Positions 43,061 to 52,947 of a stretch of DNA of 64,000 nt are shown here, one piece after another. This DNA is from Lepidurus packardi. Its lineage: Eukaryota > Arthropoda > Branchiopoda > Notostraca > Triopsidae. Under the pieces are notes generated by a model. The model was not told where the DNA came from, searched no databases, and saw nothing but the letters and a program-made list of their open reading frames with translations. How positions within the stretch are numbered: the first letter of the stretch is position 1; each line of letters opens with the position of its first letter. The position numbers were made by a program, and so were the translations under genes. The stretch covers positions 96,612 through 160,611 of the forward strand of contig JAKZAN010000009.1 in assembly GCA_023053545.1 (NCBI GenBank), in the 5' to 3' direction.

Positions 43061-43142
43061 TGGAGGTTCAGAAAACATGTTTACGCCAGCATCTCCATCC
43101 AGAGTAACCAGCACCCGCCATAGTGATGAGACCGCCAAGCAG

Positions 43143-45804
43143 TTCGACTCCCCACTCCTGGGAAGAACGATTTTGTTCAGATGCGATGTTTTAATGCAGC
43201 ACAACGTGCCCCTTACATAGCTTTTGCCGATTTTGAATCTCTTTTAGTTTCTTATGATCCAACTGATGAAGAACACTCTCCCGTCAATCAAAAGCTTCAT
43301 CGTCACGAAGCTCTATCTTTTTGTTATTTGGTGCTCGACCTGCAGGGGAGTGAAGTGGCATACCAGCGCTATGTTGGCCCTAATGCAGGTCAGATTTTCC
43401 TACAAAACATCTTAGAAACAGCAGCAAATCTTGAACAAGTGGTGCGCTCAACAAATTTTCCCCTCAATGAAAAAGATGTGTCAATGGCAATAAGAGCCCG
43501 ACATACAGCTACTATATGCGTACACTGCAAGAAACCCTTACCCCAAGATTTGTCCGAGCGTATGATAGATCATGATCATTTTGACGGTTCTTTCCGGGGT
43601 ATTGCTCACCGAGGTTGTAATCTCCATTGTAAATTGGAAAACTACGAATTACCTGTCTACTTCCACAATTTACAGTAAGTATCTGTGAAAACCGATAAAC
43701 CGAATCCAAATAATCTGTTGTTTCTAGGAATTACGATGGACATTTCATCTGTCAAGCATTGGAGCATTACGGGCAAGACATTGACATTATCCCCAAATCC
43801 ATGGAAAAGTTCTTGACTTTTAAAGTTGATAACGTTCGCTTTCTGGACAGTCTTCAATTTATGAACACTAGTTTGGAACGTTGGGCTCAAGTTCTCTTGA
43901 AAAAGGGGCTCCACTCCTTTCAATGTTTGAACCGTGCGGCTGCGGTAGCGGGGAATCAAGAGAAACTCAAACTCTTAGCGCGCAAAGGGATATTTCCCTA
44001 CGAGTTCATGACTAGTCTGACAGCTCTTGATTTACCACATTTACCATCTCAACTGGCCTTTTTCTCCACCTTAACTGGTTGCTCAGTTTCAGATGAGGAT
44101 TACATTCATGCACAAAACGTTTGGGATACTTTCCAATGTCGCACATTACGCGACTATCACAACTTGTATTTAGAGTGCGATGTCCGCATTCTAGCCGACT
44201 GCTTTTCCACCTTACGTCAAACAACCTATCACCATTCGGGTTTGGATGTAGCCCATTTTTACAGCATTTCGCATTTTAGCTGGAACGCCTGTTTGTACAC
44301 AACGGGGGTGACGATGGAACTTATGACCGATGTAACCATGCATAGTATGGTTAAACAAAACGTGCGAGGGGGGCTAACCATGGTGTCCCAACGTCATGCT
44401 GTAGCCAATTTACCAGACTTGCCACATTATGATCCTACACGCCCTAATAGCTCCATCGAATATATCGATGCTAACAACTTGTATGGATGGGCGATGGTTC
44501 AAGCTTTACCCACCGATGGAATTTGCTGGTTATCAACCAAAGAATGCCCCAGTTTGAACGAAATCCTCTCGTTAACCCCAGATTCGCTCTATGGTTATGC
44601 CCTACTAGTCGACATGGAATATCCTGCCCATTTACACGAAGAACACGACGATTTTCCCTTTATGTCTCGCAAAGAACAAATAACATGGGATATGCTAAGC
44701 CCCGCAATCCAAGAGCATTATCTGAAGGATGGGAAAACATTTCCCTCTCGTGCTGAAAAACTATGTGTCACCTTAAACGCTAAAGAAAAATATCTGATTC
44801 ATTACAGAATGTTGCAGCTGGCTTTAAGTCACGGATTGTTAGTGATCCGAATGCATGGTGGTATCAGATTTCGTCAGACAACGCTGTTTCAGCCCTACAT
44901 CGAATGCAACACCGCTTTGCGAGCTGCCGCCACCAATGACGCTGATCGTGAATCATTCAAACTGATGAATAATTCCATCTTTGGTAAAATCATTCTAACT
45001 TAAACTCATACTTTTGACTAACCTTCGGTTAACATTTCAGGTAAAACTGTAGAAAACGTAGACAACCGAGTCAACATCTACGTAATAAACAACGAGAAAA
45101 CTCTTGTGAGTTTAACAGCCAGTCCAGCCTTCAGCCATGCACGACGCATTTCGAATGATTTAGCACTCATCCAGATGAGAAAAACCGACGTTTTTTATAA
45201 CAAACCAATCCTTGTAGGTTTTGCAATATTGGAATTAGCCAAAATGCATATGTACGATTTCCACTACAACATTATTCGCCCACATTTTGGTTCGCGCTGC
45301 CGCTTGGTTTTTACCGATACCGACAGTTTTTGCTACAGTGTGGAAAGCCCTACCGGATTCTGGGAAGAGATGCGTCATCGTCTAACCACCCACTTTGATA
45401 CCTCCAACCAACATCCATCCAGTCCATATTACTATGCTGACAACGATAAACGTCTAGGCATGTTTAAGAACGAGGCTGGACAAAACCGTATTGTGGAAAT
45501 TGTAGCTTTACGACCCAAACTCTATTGTATACGTTTTGACACGGGTGAAGAACGACGAAAGGCCAAGGGCACTACCCGAGAAGCCACCCGTCGTGAATTA
45601 TCGTTAGACCTTTACCGTCAAGTGTTGTATGGTGAGCGCAGCGAGGTATATACTACCAATACCACTCTCCGCTCATTCAACCATCAAATTTATACTTATC
45701 AAACTCGTAAATTGTCATTGTCTGCTCTTGATGATAAACGTTTCTGGCTCCCAGATCTTGTTACCAGTCACGCTTACGGATATTGTAATGAAGATGATGA
45801 ATAA
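43143..45804 (+). CDS. Protein-primed family B DNA polymerase (5' truncated)
   Basis: Replicative polymerase of the Polinton. Exons 43143-43674, 43728-44983 and 45041-45804 join in frame (introns 53 and 57 bp) to 849 residues. Exon 1 opens just before the Exo I motif (APYIAFADFESLL); a zinc-like CVHCKKP and a DHDHF...HRGCN cluster follow, then NYDGHF (Exo II region). Polymerase motifs: YIDANNLYGWAM (about residue 420), KLMNNSIFGK interrupted by intron 2 and continued as KTVENVDNRV (about 595), and FTDTDSF (about 687; catalytic YTDTDS type). Polinton PolBs usually have a longer N-terminus, so upstream coding is lost or lies in an unrecognised exon; 43141-43142 is an AG acceptor. No stops or shifts were seen. 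Confidence 0.9.
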
Positions 45805-45866
45805 AGTTTAAATTGTGTCTATAACCCATGTCTAGTTTAGTTGTCACTCAACCTTTGAAGCTGCAA

Positions 45867-46010
45867 GATGGTTCATGATAAAAGATTTGGGAAGAAATGG
45901 CGCACTCGCTGTCGACAGGTTGCCACGCAAACCCTTCAAACTCTAGCTGAATGGTTGTCGATTATGACGCGTCTTATTTTAGCCTTTAAAGTGCGATCTT
46001 CGAGTGGGTA
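45867..46010 (+). CDS. Possible 47-aa basic ORF
   Basis: ATG 45867 to TAA 46010, starting MVHDKRFGKKWRTRCRQ, basic with a C-terminal hydrophobic helix (TRLILAFKV). Found between PolB and the next gene, preceded by the AACCTTTGAA motif at 45850. Short and without homology by eye, so speculative. Confidence 0.3.
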
Positions 46011-46057
46011 AACCTTTAGTCGCACACTGGCTTTGGAGGTAAACAGACAACGAGAGG

Positions 46058-46435
46058 ATGTGTCTTAAACAGGTGAAGAAATACAAACCTTATTTGAAAA
46101 CTTTATGTCGCTGTCAGCCCAAACTCCGTCAAATTATCCTTCAGAACGCTGACCGACCCCTTATTAACGTTATTTGCGAAATCATCTTGAATTTAGTCAA
46201 GGGTGTTATCCCTCTTCAGGAAAAAGAGAAACAAAAGCTACGTCGTTTCAAGTCTATTCTTCGAGATTTGGCTCAATCCAAACAGAGTTTCCGCTATCGT
46301 CATAAACGAATAGTACAGAAGGGTGGAGGATTTATTTTAAACGTACTTAACCCCGCTTTAGCTTTTTTACGTCGCCATGGCCAAAGCAGCGCGTCCCATG
46401 CAGTTAGTGCCGCTAGACATAGCCAACAAAATTGA
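46058..46435 (+). CDS. Polinton small basic protein
   Basis: 125 residues: MCLKQVKKYKPYLKTLCRCQ, a Lys/Arg-rich helical body (EKEKQKLRRFKSILRDLAQS), then a conserved-looking VQKGGGFILNVL segment and a hydrophilic tail. Short basic proteins with a QKGG(F/G) motif occur beside capsid genes in Polintons and adintoviruses, and are suspected virion core or DNA-associated proteins; the role is inference. It overlaps the following gene by 59 nt in another frame. Confidence 0.6.
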   Translation: MCLKQVKKYKPYLKTLCRCQPKLRQIILQNADRPLINVICEIILNLVKGVIPLQEKEKQKLRRFKSILRDLAQSKQSFRYRHKRIVQKGGGFILNVLNPALAFLRRHGQSSASHAVSAARHSQQN

Positions 46436-47237
46436 TCAAGTTTTGCATCGGGAATCGCAGTCTGCCATAAAACCGCCCCCCAGTTTCAAACTAACAGAAT
46501 TTTATCGGGCGGAAGAGGAAATGCGGAATATTCTCAATAATCCTGAATTAAGCATTGAGAATAAGTTGCACCTGTTTGAAAAAACGTTTCAACACTACAA
46601 GGCTGCTCACCCAGGTCATGAGAGGGCTGCATCGTTAACACATGTTTCTTTACCCTCTGTTCCCACGGTTCCATCTTTAAAACATGGGGGTGTTGAGAGC
46701 GATTTAACACCCACACGTGTAAACGCCACTCGCAGCTTTTCACTACAACCTTTTCAAACACCAATTAATAACATTTCTAAACCCGACATGTATGACAGTC
46801 CATTGCAGTCAAGTGTTGAAGAGACCCCCAGCGTTACCCAATTTATGGTTAAAGTGGACGACCAATATCGTGAGAAAGCGTTGACAGCTAGCGAGTATCT
46901 TACAAAACCTGAATATGCACACATAATTACAGTTAATCCTGACAGTACTCTAAAACTATATGGGGAAACTATAGAAAACAGCCATGTGTCAGATTACATG
47001 AGAGATCTCTTTTCACACAGCAAGGGTCGCTTTTTACCTCGAATGGATGATTTTTCACGCGCGTTAGCTGATATTAATTTTCCCACCCAGCTTATTGTTA
47101 AAGAGAAACGGCTAAAAGAGATTGAACGTTTGAAACTGCTCCATTCGCGCGGTATCACTCCACCCAGCCCTAGAGTCACCCGATCGTATAAACGCGCTCG
47201 AGCTGGATCAAGTCCTCAGTGGCAAAATTTAGCTTGA
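46377..47237 (+). CDS. Polinton hypothetical protein, 286 aa
   Basis: Starts MAKAARPMQLVPLDIANKID. Residues about 40-80 form a helical unit (FYRAEEEMRNILNNPELSIE) resembling an uncharacterised protein seen in other Polintons between the small basic protein and the integrase. The middle is Thr/Pro/Ser-rich. The last third has DFSRALADINFPTQLIV and a basic end (TRSYKRARAGSSPQW). No enzyme motif. It ends 1 nt before the integrase start, consistent with co-transcription or very compact spacing. Confidence 0.6.
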   Translation: MAKAARPMQLVPLDIANKIDQVLHRESQSAIKPPPSFKLTEFYRAEEEMRNILNNPELSIENKLHLFEKTFQHYKAAHPGHERAASLTHVSLPSVPTVPSLKHGGVESDLTPTRVNATRSFSLQPFQTPINNISKPDMYDSPLQSSVEETPSVTQFMVKVDDQYREKALTASEYLTKPEYAHIITVNPDSTLKLYGETIENSHVSDYMRDLFSHSKGRFLPRMDDFSRALADINFPTQLIVKEKRLKEIERLKLLHSRGITPPSPRVTRSYKRARAGSSPQWQNLA

Positions 47238-47238
47238 A

Positions 47239-48447
47239 ATGGTAGAAAAGACATGGCTTACTCGAGACGATTGGCATCAACTCTATACGGATCCTTCGTC
47301 TTTGGGTGCTTATGGTGGTTTACAACTTTTGTTGCGTTACGCCAAACAGCAATACCCGAAAGCCACTAATATTAACCTTGCCACCGCCCGTCAAGCTTTG
47401 AGCTATCTTAATAGTTATACTCTACATCGGAACAATCCTCGTCGCTTTCCACGTCGATATGTAATCACTTCTACGCTTCATGATCTTTGGCAGGCTGATT
47501 TGGTCGATGTACAACGCTGGAGTCGAATGAATAATGGAATGAACTTTCTTTTTACTATTATTGATGTTCATAGTCGTTATCTCTGGGTCTATCCTATCCC
47601 CAACAAGACTGGACCTACTGTACTCGCAACCTTACAACAACATATTACAAACACAAGATTAATACCCAAACATTTCAACACGGATCAGGGTACAGAATTT
47701 CTCAATCACGCGTTCCAAAAATATCTTAAAGACGTAGGTGTCAAATTTTATCTAACTCGGACTCAAGAAACTAAAGCACCGATTGTGGAACGAGTCCGTC
47801 GCACCCTCCTAGAGCGAATCTCGCGTTACATGACTCAACATCATACCGAACGTTTCATAGATGTGTTGCCACAATTAGTGGATAACTACAATCGGAGTTA
47901 CCATCGAACCATAGGTCGGGCTCCTGTGGAAGTCACCGTGGAAAACCAAGATGAGGTAGCTCGACATATTCATAAGATGCGCAGTGCAGCTGTTAAAACT
48001 CGTCAGCCCACCTTCAGTGTAGGTGATTACGTACGGATTAAAAACGATACAAAACCATTTTTTAATAAAGGCTATATTGTTCAAAACACATACGAGATAT
48101 ACAAGATTGAAACGGTGAATCTTACTCAACCTGTAACTTACAATTTAGTTGATCTCCAAAATGAAGATATTATTGGTCAATTTTACGGTATTGAATTAAC
48201 CCATGTGGCGCCACCTAACTTTAAAGCTTTGTACCCCATCGAAAAAGTGCTCAAACAACGTCGCAACTCGGTGGGTGAGACCGAGTACTATATAACATGG
48301 AAAGGTTGGCCAACCGAGTTCAATACTTGGGTAAACGCTCGAGAGTTAACACCTTTCTGGCAAGACTTTGTCCGCACACGGAAGACTTTAAAACCTCCCA
48401 GCAATCTGTATTCGGGTCGCATGCGATCTAGTCGACAGTCACCATGA
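47239..48447 (+). CDS. Polinton retroviral-like integrase with chromodomain
   Basis: 402 residues. The rve core has catalytic Asp87 (WQADLVDV), Asp149 (FNTDQGTEF) and Glu184 (APIVERVRRT), the D,D-35-E arrangement of Polinton and retroviral integrases. A C-terminal chromodomain-like segment follows (about residues 330-385: IEKVLKQRR, YYITWKGWPTEFNTWV), which may direct integration to chromatin marks. An N-terminal HHCC finger is not evident. The stop overlaps the next start (ATGA). The frame is intact. Confidence 0.92.
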   Translation: MVEKTWLTRDDWHQLYTDPSSLGAYGGLQLLLRYAKQQYPKATNINLATARQALSYLNSYTLHRNNPRRFPRRYVITSTLHDLWQADLVDVQRWSRMNNGMNFLFTIIDVHSRYLWVYPIPNKTGPTVLATLQQHITNTRLIPKHFNTDQGTEFLNHAFQKYLKDVGVKFYLTRTQETKAPIVERVRRTLLERISRYMTQHHTERFIDVLPQLVDNYNRSYHRTIGRAPVEVTVENQDEVARHIHKMRSAAVKTRQPTFSVGDYVRIKNDTKPFFNKGYIVQNTYEIYKIETVNLTQPVTYNLVDLQNEDIIGQFYGIELTHVAPPNFKALYPIEKVLKQRRNSVGETEYYITWKGWPTEFNTWVNARELTPFWQDFVRTRKTLKPPSNLYSGRMRSSRQSP

Positions 48448-49313
48448 CCCACAATGAAAAGTATATCACGTTACCTTCTAACTCATCCATGTCGCATTAT
48501 CCTCATAATACTATGAGTAATTATCGAACTCTATTGTGTGAACCAATACATGTCCCTGTAGATGAGTATGAGGTGGCTTTGGTGGAATTTCTATTTGTGA
48601 ACAGTATGCATACTTTAAGCGAAGAAGAGAATTTTATGATTGCACACAGTGAAATCAAATCTAAAAAACAGACTGATGGTTTAACCAAAGAAGTAGTAGA
48701 AATTTCATCGAAGGAAGAGCTAACTAAAATCAATTTACACAATTTGGAAGTGTACGATTCTATAGATCGGTTGGTGAGCGATCTCAACAGCGGTCTTGAC
48801 CGTATGTTTCCGACTCTATCGGATAAATCTCGGAGAGTCGAATTTGTTTACCGTGACAAAAAGAAAACAGTGAGCTTGAAACTACCCCCGAGTTCCGATT
48901 TGGAAGCTTGCGAAATTATTTTACCGGCACGGGTTAAAGCTATCTTAGGGTTCATGGATCAGGACAAATTACGGGTGGTCAAAGGTCGTGGGGAATGTAA
49001 TTCGAGTCTAACACCAGATCTGAAAAGTGGTGCTCACAATTTATACGTTTATTGTGATATTATACAATCGAGTTTCGTGGGGGATACCAGCGCTCCTCTT
49101 TTACGCACCATCCCTCTTTCCACCGAAATGAGAGAGGGTGACCTAGTCTCAGTTAGTTTTAATCACAATTACTATATCCCCTTTAGTCGAGGTTACATGG
49201 ATACAATTCACATCTATATTAAGACAGGTACTGGTCTACCTGTTTTATTCCAAGCTGGGACAGTGTCGGCTATACTACATCTACAACGAGTTCGCTCTCA
49301 TGGCGCCTTTTAA
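48444..49313 (+). CDS. Penton-like minor capsid protein
   Basis: 289 residues, starting MTHNEKYITLPSNSSMSHYP, with FRTLLCEPIHVP-type sequence and a beta-rich composition. It has the length, N-terminus and gene position of the single jelly-roll minor capsid (penton) protein of Polintons: after integrase, before the small core protein and the hexon. Assembly role is family knowledge; the fold is inferred. Overlaps the next ORF by 14 nt. Confidence 0.75.
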   Translation: MTHNEKYITLPSNSSMSHYPHNTMSNYRTLLCEPIHVPVDEYEVALVEFLFVNSMHTLSEEENFMIAHSEIKSKKQTDGLTKEVVEISSKEELTKINLHNLEVYDSIDRLVSDLNSGLDRMFPTLSDKSRRVEFVYRDKKKTVSLKLPPSSDLEACEIILPARVKAILGFMDQDKLRVVKGRGECNSSLTPDLKSGAHNLYVYCDIIQSSFVGDTSAPLLRTIPLSTEMREGDLVSVSFNHNYYIPFSRGYMDTIHIYIKTGTGLPVLFQAGTVSAILHLQRVRSHGAF

Positions 49314-49857
49314 GGGATGTTTATCGGTTGAATGTTATATGAAGGCGTTAAACCCACAACAGCGAGGTGGTGGAGGTGAAACTTTTTATCGAGGCAACCA
49401 CCGTCAACGTGGTTATGGATTTTTCTCGCGCTACATAATACCAATTTTCCGTGGATTAGTAGCACCCTCGCTCAGACATCTAGTTAGAAACGTGGCTCGT
49501 GATGTCTCATCGGGTAAGAAATTGACAGACACCATGAAAACTCGAGGTATGGAAAGTTTACAACAAATGGGTCAAGAAATTTTGCAACGCAACACCAACG
49601 ATGCAAAAGCTCAAGTTGGACAAGGGTTCATTCAATTCTTAAACAAAACTCCTCTTCAACGACAGCTCAGTATGTCTAGCACCACAGTTGTGAAAACACC
49701 TCGTCGTCGTCGTCCTCGTCGAAAATTAGCGGGTGCTGTGGCACCTTATCAAACAGGTAGCGGACGTAAACGTAAATCTTCAGCAGTCAAACGTAAAAAA
49801 CCTCGTGTCAAGAAGCGCTCAATTAAACGAAAAACAGCCGCCGATATATTCGGTTAG
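49300..49857 (+). CDS. Basic virion core-like protein
   Basis: 185 residues. An N-terminal Gly/Arg stretch (QQRGGGGETFYRGNHRQRG) precedes a membrane-active-looking amphipathic segment (FFSRYIIPIFRGLVAPSLRH). The C-terminus is strongly basic (TPRRRRPRRKL; RKRKSSAVKRKKPRVKKRSI). This pattern recalls adenovirus pVI/pX-like proteins and Polinton equivalents placed between penton and hexon genes. A glycine-rich site might be cut by the element's protease; not demonstrated. Its stop codon directly abuts the hexon ATG. Confidence 0.65.
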   Translation: MAPFKGCLSVECYMKALNPQQRGGGGETFYRGNHRQRGYGFFSRYIIPIFRGLVAPSLRHLVRNVARDVSSGKKLTDTMKTRGMESLQQMGQEILQRNTNDAKAQVGQGFIQFLNKTPLQRQLSMSSTTVVKTPRRRRPRRKLAGAVAPYQTGSGRKRKSSAVKRKKPRVKKRSIKRKTAADIFG

Positions 49858-51150
49858 ATGGATACCATCCGCGAGGGTAGCACACCTTTCATTTCAGACA
49901 AACTAGACTTGTTGAGTATTCCTCATACTGAAGCTGGTATTAGGCAATCTAAAGATTTTATTGTTCAAACTCGCGCGTCATCCAAAGACAATGTAGCTCC
50001 TATAGAATTTAATTTTTCCACCCACTCCAACCAATTTTTGGATCTGGAACGTCCCCAGCTTTACGCGCAAGTTAAAATTGTACGCAGCGACGGGGTTAAT
50101 ATTACAGATTCAGATTCTGTTTTTCCAGTCAACAATCTGCTTCATTCGCTCTTTAGTCAAGTTGATCTGTATCTCAACGATACGCTTGTCACTTCTTCAG
50201 GGCAAAATTACGGTTACAAAAGTTTTTTAAATTGTTTGCTACGCCATGGTGAAGAATATCATCGAAGTTTTGGTACTGCTGCTCTCTACATCAAAGATGA
50301 AAATGCTGACGTTATAGAAACCGGTAGTTCGTCTCTTTTGCGTAAAACTTTCACAGAAAAATCTAAATTAGTGGAACTTATGGGCGTCTTGAATGTGGAT
50401 TTATTCCAATGTCCCAAACTGTTGCTGCCCGATGTAAGCTGCGTCTTACGGTTACATCGACAAGCTGATAGTTTCTTGATTAGCCAGAATGCGTTACCTG
50501 CAACACAGACTTATTCCTACAAAGTTGTTATCGAAAAAGCTCAAATGGTGTTGCGAGTTCATACTCTCAATTCTGAATATCGCTTAGGATTGGAGAAAAT
50601 GTTGTTGGGGGGTAATGTAGCCAAATATCCTTTTCTTAAAACTGACGTTCGCTCTTTTACCATACCTGCTGGCACCATGCAAAAAACTGTGGAAGATTCC
50701 TACCTGCGTCGCGTTCCTCGACGGATAGTTATCGGTTTCTTGCCTACTAAAGCTTTCATGGGTGATTGGCTCAGCAATCCTTACCTGTTTCAACATCATA
50801 ATGTATCTACCATAAGCGTGTCCCTCAACAATGAAGAAGTTCCTTTTCCAAGTATTCCTGTTGGTTCTGATGAATACCTGTTGGGTTATTACTCGCTTTT
50901 AGATTGTTACAATCTAGTGAACTCAGAGGTTGGACTATCATTTGAACGTGAACTTTACCAACAGTACTATCGTCTTTACGGTTTTCAAATTATTCCCGTC
51001 ACCGAAGGTTTTGGAATGTTGAAAGAGGGGAATTTGAAAATAGATGTTCGCTTTTCTAAAGCAGTAGTCGATTCTTTAACTATGATTGTTTTTAGCGAAA
51101 CAGATTCTTTGTTGCAAATTGATAGTGCTCGTCAAATTCTCGTTGAATGA
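49858..51150 (+). CDS. Hexon-like major capsid protein (double jelly-roll)
   Basis: 430 residues from MDTIREGSTPFISDKLDLLS. Diagnostic features: FNFSTHSNQFLDLERPQLYA near residue 55, VNNLLHSLFSQVDLYLNDTL near 100, NYGYKSFLNCLL, and a second beta-rich half (RRIVIGFLPTKAFMGDWLSN, FEREL..YYRLYGFQI). This is the conserved arrangement of the major capsid protein of Polintons/adintoviruses and of related invertebrate proteins. It would form the icosahedral shell. The frame is intact. Confidence 0.85.
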   Translation: MDTIREGSTPFISDKLDLLSIPHTEAGIRQSKDFIVQTRASSKDNVAPIEFNFSTHSNQFLDLERPQLYAQVKIVRSDGVNITDSDSVFPVNNLLHSLFSQVDLYLNDTLVTSSGQNYGYKSFLNCLLRHGEEYHRSFGTAALYIKDENADVIETGSSSLLRKTFTEKSKLVELMGVLNVDLFQCPKLLLPDVSCVLRLHRQADSFLISQNALPATQTYSYKVVIEKAQMVLRVHTLNSEYRLGLEKMLLGGNVAKYPFLKTDVRSFTIPAGTMQKTVEDSYLRRVPRRIVIGFLPTKAFMGDWLSNPYLFQHHNVSTISVSLNNEEVPFPSIPVGSDEYLLGYYSLLDCYNLVNSEVGLSFERELYQQYYRLYGFQIIPVTEGFGMLKEGNLKIDVRFSKAVVDSLTMIVFSETDSLLQIDSARQILVE

Positions 51151-51191
51151 GTTGATTAGTTATGTTTTCATGGTTCAAATGTTTGTTGACA

Positions 51192-51230
51192 GTGAACCTT
51201 TGAATCATCAATACACACCAAACCTTTGAA
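51192..51230 (+). promoter_or_regulatory. AACCTTTGAA motif pair before the protease gene
   Basis: GAACCTTTGAATC (51194) and AAACCTTTGAAGTG (51219) precede the protease; CAACCTTTGAAGCTG occurs at about 45848 after PolB. Recurrence at gene junctions suggests a promoter element, but only three copies were noticed. Confidence 0.3.
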
Positions 51231-51258
51231 GTGGATAAAAGTCTTGATTTATTTAGCT

Positions 51259-51804
51259 ATGAATACTAGCCAGCTTTATCATATCTTGCGTCATGACCCT
51301 GTTATTCAAAAACGTGGTTTTGAAACTTGGGTTATTCCTCGCGACCATCTTACTCGTCTCAAGTCCAACTCTGGGAAACCTTTACTTGTTATTTGCAACA
51401 CTCACCCTCATCAACATGAAGGTGTTCATTGGCTTTTAATTTATGTTCCGGCTATTGTCACCCCGCTACAACCAGTTGAATTTTTCGATAGTTTAGGTCA
51501 AAGCATCCATACTTTAACACGGTGTGGTTCGCACCTCTGGCAAAACCATCCTTTAACCCTTCAACATCCTACATCGCGCGCTTGTGGACAATGGTGTCTT
51601 TATGTGGCTTTACAGCGAGCTCGAAATCATTCTTTGAAAAATATTCTAATTCCTTTTCGTTGCAATAGCGGTAAAACTCGACTTTTACAACAAGATCGCT
51701 GGGTTGAAAAGCAAATTCAACAAAGATATGGATTACAATTGAAACCCCTACGAATTGTGTGTACTGACCAAACCTGCCGAGCTTTGTATGATGATGATGA
51801 ATAA
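51259..51804 (+). CDS. Adenain-like cysteine protease
   Basis: 181 residues from MNTSQLYHILRHD (ATG 51259; the earlier open codons to 51226 are not needed). Catalytic set visible in order: His57 (GVHWLLIYV), acidic residue near 77 (EFFDSLGQ), and Cys113 in ACGQWCLYVAL, matching adenovirus protease/Ulp1-type enzymes that mature capsids. An Asp-rich end follows. It sits right after the hexon gene, as in other Polintons, and has two AACCTTTGAA motifs upstream (51192-51230). Confidence 0.88.
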   Translation: MNTSQLYHILRHDPVIQKRGFETWVIPRDHLTRLKSNSGKPLLVICNTHPHQHEGVHWLLIYVPAIVTPLQPVEFFDSLGQSIHTLTRCGSHLWQNHPLTLQHPTSRACGQWCLYVALQRARNHSLKNILIPFRCNSGKTRLLQQDRWVEKQIQQRYGLQLKPLRIVCTDQTCRALYDDDE

Positions 51805-51902
51805 TACAAACAAATTTCAATACAAATAGTGTATTTCTGACAATGTCAAACAATACAGATGGTGTATCTCTATGTTATTAGAGACATTTGCATACCCCGT
51901 TA

Positions 51903-52503
51903 TTAAAAACGTGGACGAAGAGTGCGACCATTGACAACAGCTTTTACTTTGGTTGACTTATGCTCTTCTATTTCAACATCAGAGTCTTCAACCATGGTGG
52001 GTTTATGCTTCTTGTCTTCAAACGTGGGTGTCGCCTCTTCTACTTCAGCGTCAGAATCTTCCATCATTTTGACGATCTTGCGCTTCTTGAATTCTTTTAC
52101 TTTCGTATTGGAAGCGTTCATTTTGACAATGGTACGTTTCTTGTCTTCTTTAATTGGCGGGCACACCTCTTCTATTTCAATATCAGAGTCTTCAGACTTG
52201 TCTCTTGGTTGTTGATGTACTCTTTCAGTACTAGCAACGCATCGATTACATCCTCGAGATGATCGGTTGGAAAACCGTATGTGGCGCCATAGGTTGTCGG
52301 CTCTCCGGTGGCTCGTAACACTTTTACTGCCACCACCCAACGTTTTGCCGGTTTCCTGAGTGTGCAGTGCCAATGTCCTTTGACATGCACTGTCTTCTCT
52401 TGAAAACGGGTTGGGCTTTCTTCAGCGTAGACGGGTTGCCATTTACGCTCGCTTCTAAATCCGGAATTGGAGACTGCTCCAGTCTGCTTGTTAGAGTTTG
52501 ACA
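51903..52503 (-). CDS. Polinton hypothetical protein with acidic repeats (frame switch)
   Basis: Minus strand. The first part (52503 to about 52200; MSNSNKQTGAVSNSGF..., HWHCTLRKPAKRWVVAVKVL) is in one frame. The second part, from about 52215 to 51903, is in another, with three related acidic repeats (SEDSDIEIEEV, MEDSDAEVEEA, VEDSDVEIEEH) and KKR-rich spacers (KKRTIVKM, KKRKIVKM). The frames overlap around 52170-52370. Either a small indel separates them or translation switches frame. The fold of the first part is not recognised; the repeats suggest a regulatory or chromatin-facing tail. Confidence 0.5.
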
Positions 52504-52947
52504 TTATTATCAAATTCAGAAAGCTGACTGAATACTTTTAAAAGGATGTGTGCTGTTTATAAAGAAGATCGGCCGACTGCAAGGGTAGGGGAAACTGTGT
52601 CGACGCGAGATAGCGAGTTTATCAACCAATCAGTGATGGGGTGCACAGGCGCAAGAGTGTGGGTTGTCAAACACCCTAGCCTGAGAGTGTGCATGCATAA
52701 CAATGGGGGTAGTCACACAGTCAAGTCTAAGGGGTGTGTCGATGGAAGAATGGGATTGGTCAACACTCCTGCATGAGAGGGTGTGCGAGAGCAACAGTGT
52801 GGGTTGTCAAACACACTAACCTGAGGGTTGTGTTGAGGGAAGAGTGGGGATTGGTCAACATCTCAGCTTGAGGGGTGCGCAAGCGCAAGAGTTGGTATCG
52901 TTGAACATTCTAGTGTGTGTGTAGAGTGCACTGGCGTTATCAGAGAG
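52504..52947. repeat. Degenerate GGTTGTCAAACAC repeat region
   Basis: No gene. Loose units of about 90-150 bp share GGTTGTCAAACAC, CCTAGCCTGAG and GCGCAAGAGT (52640, 52795, 52875). The same motifs resume at 57870-57990 beyond the hAT, so the repeat family belongs to the Polinton. Confidence 0.6.
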
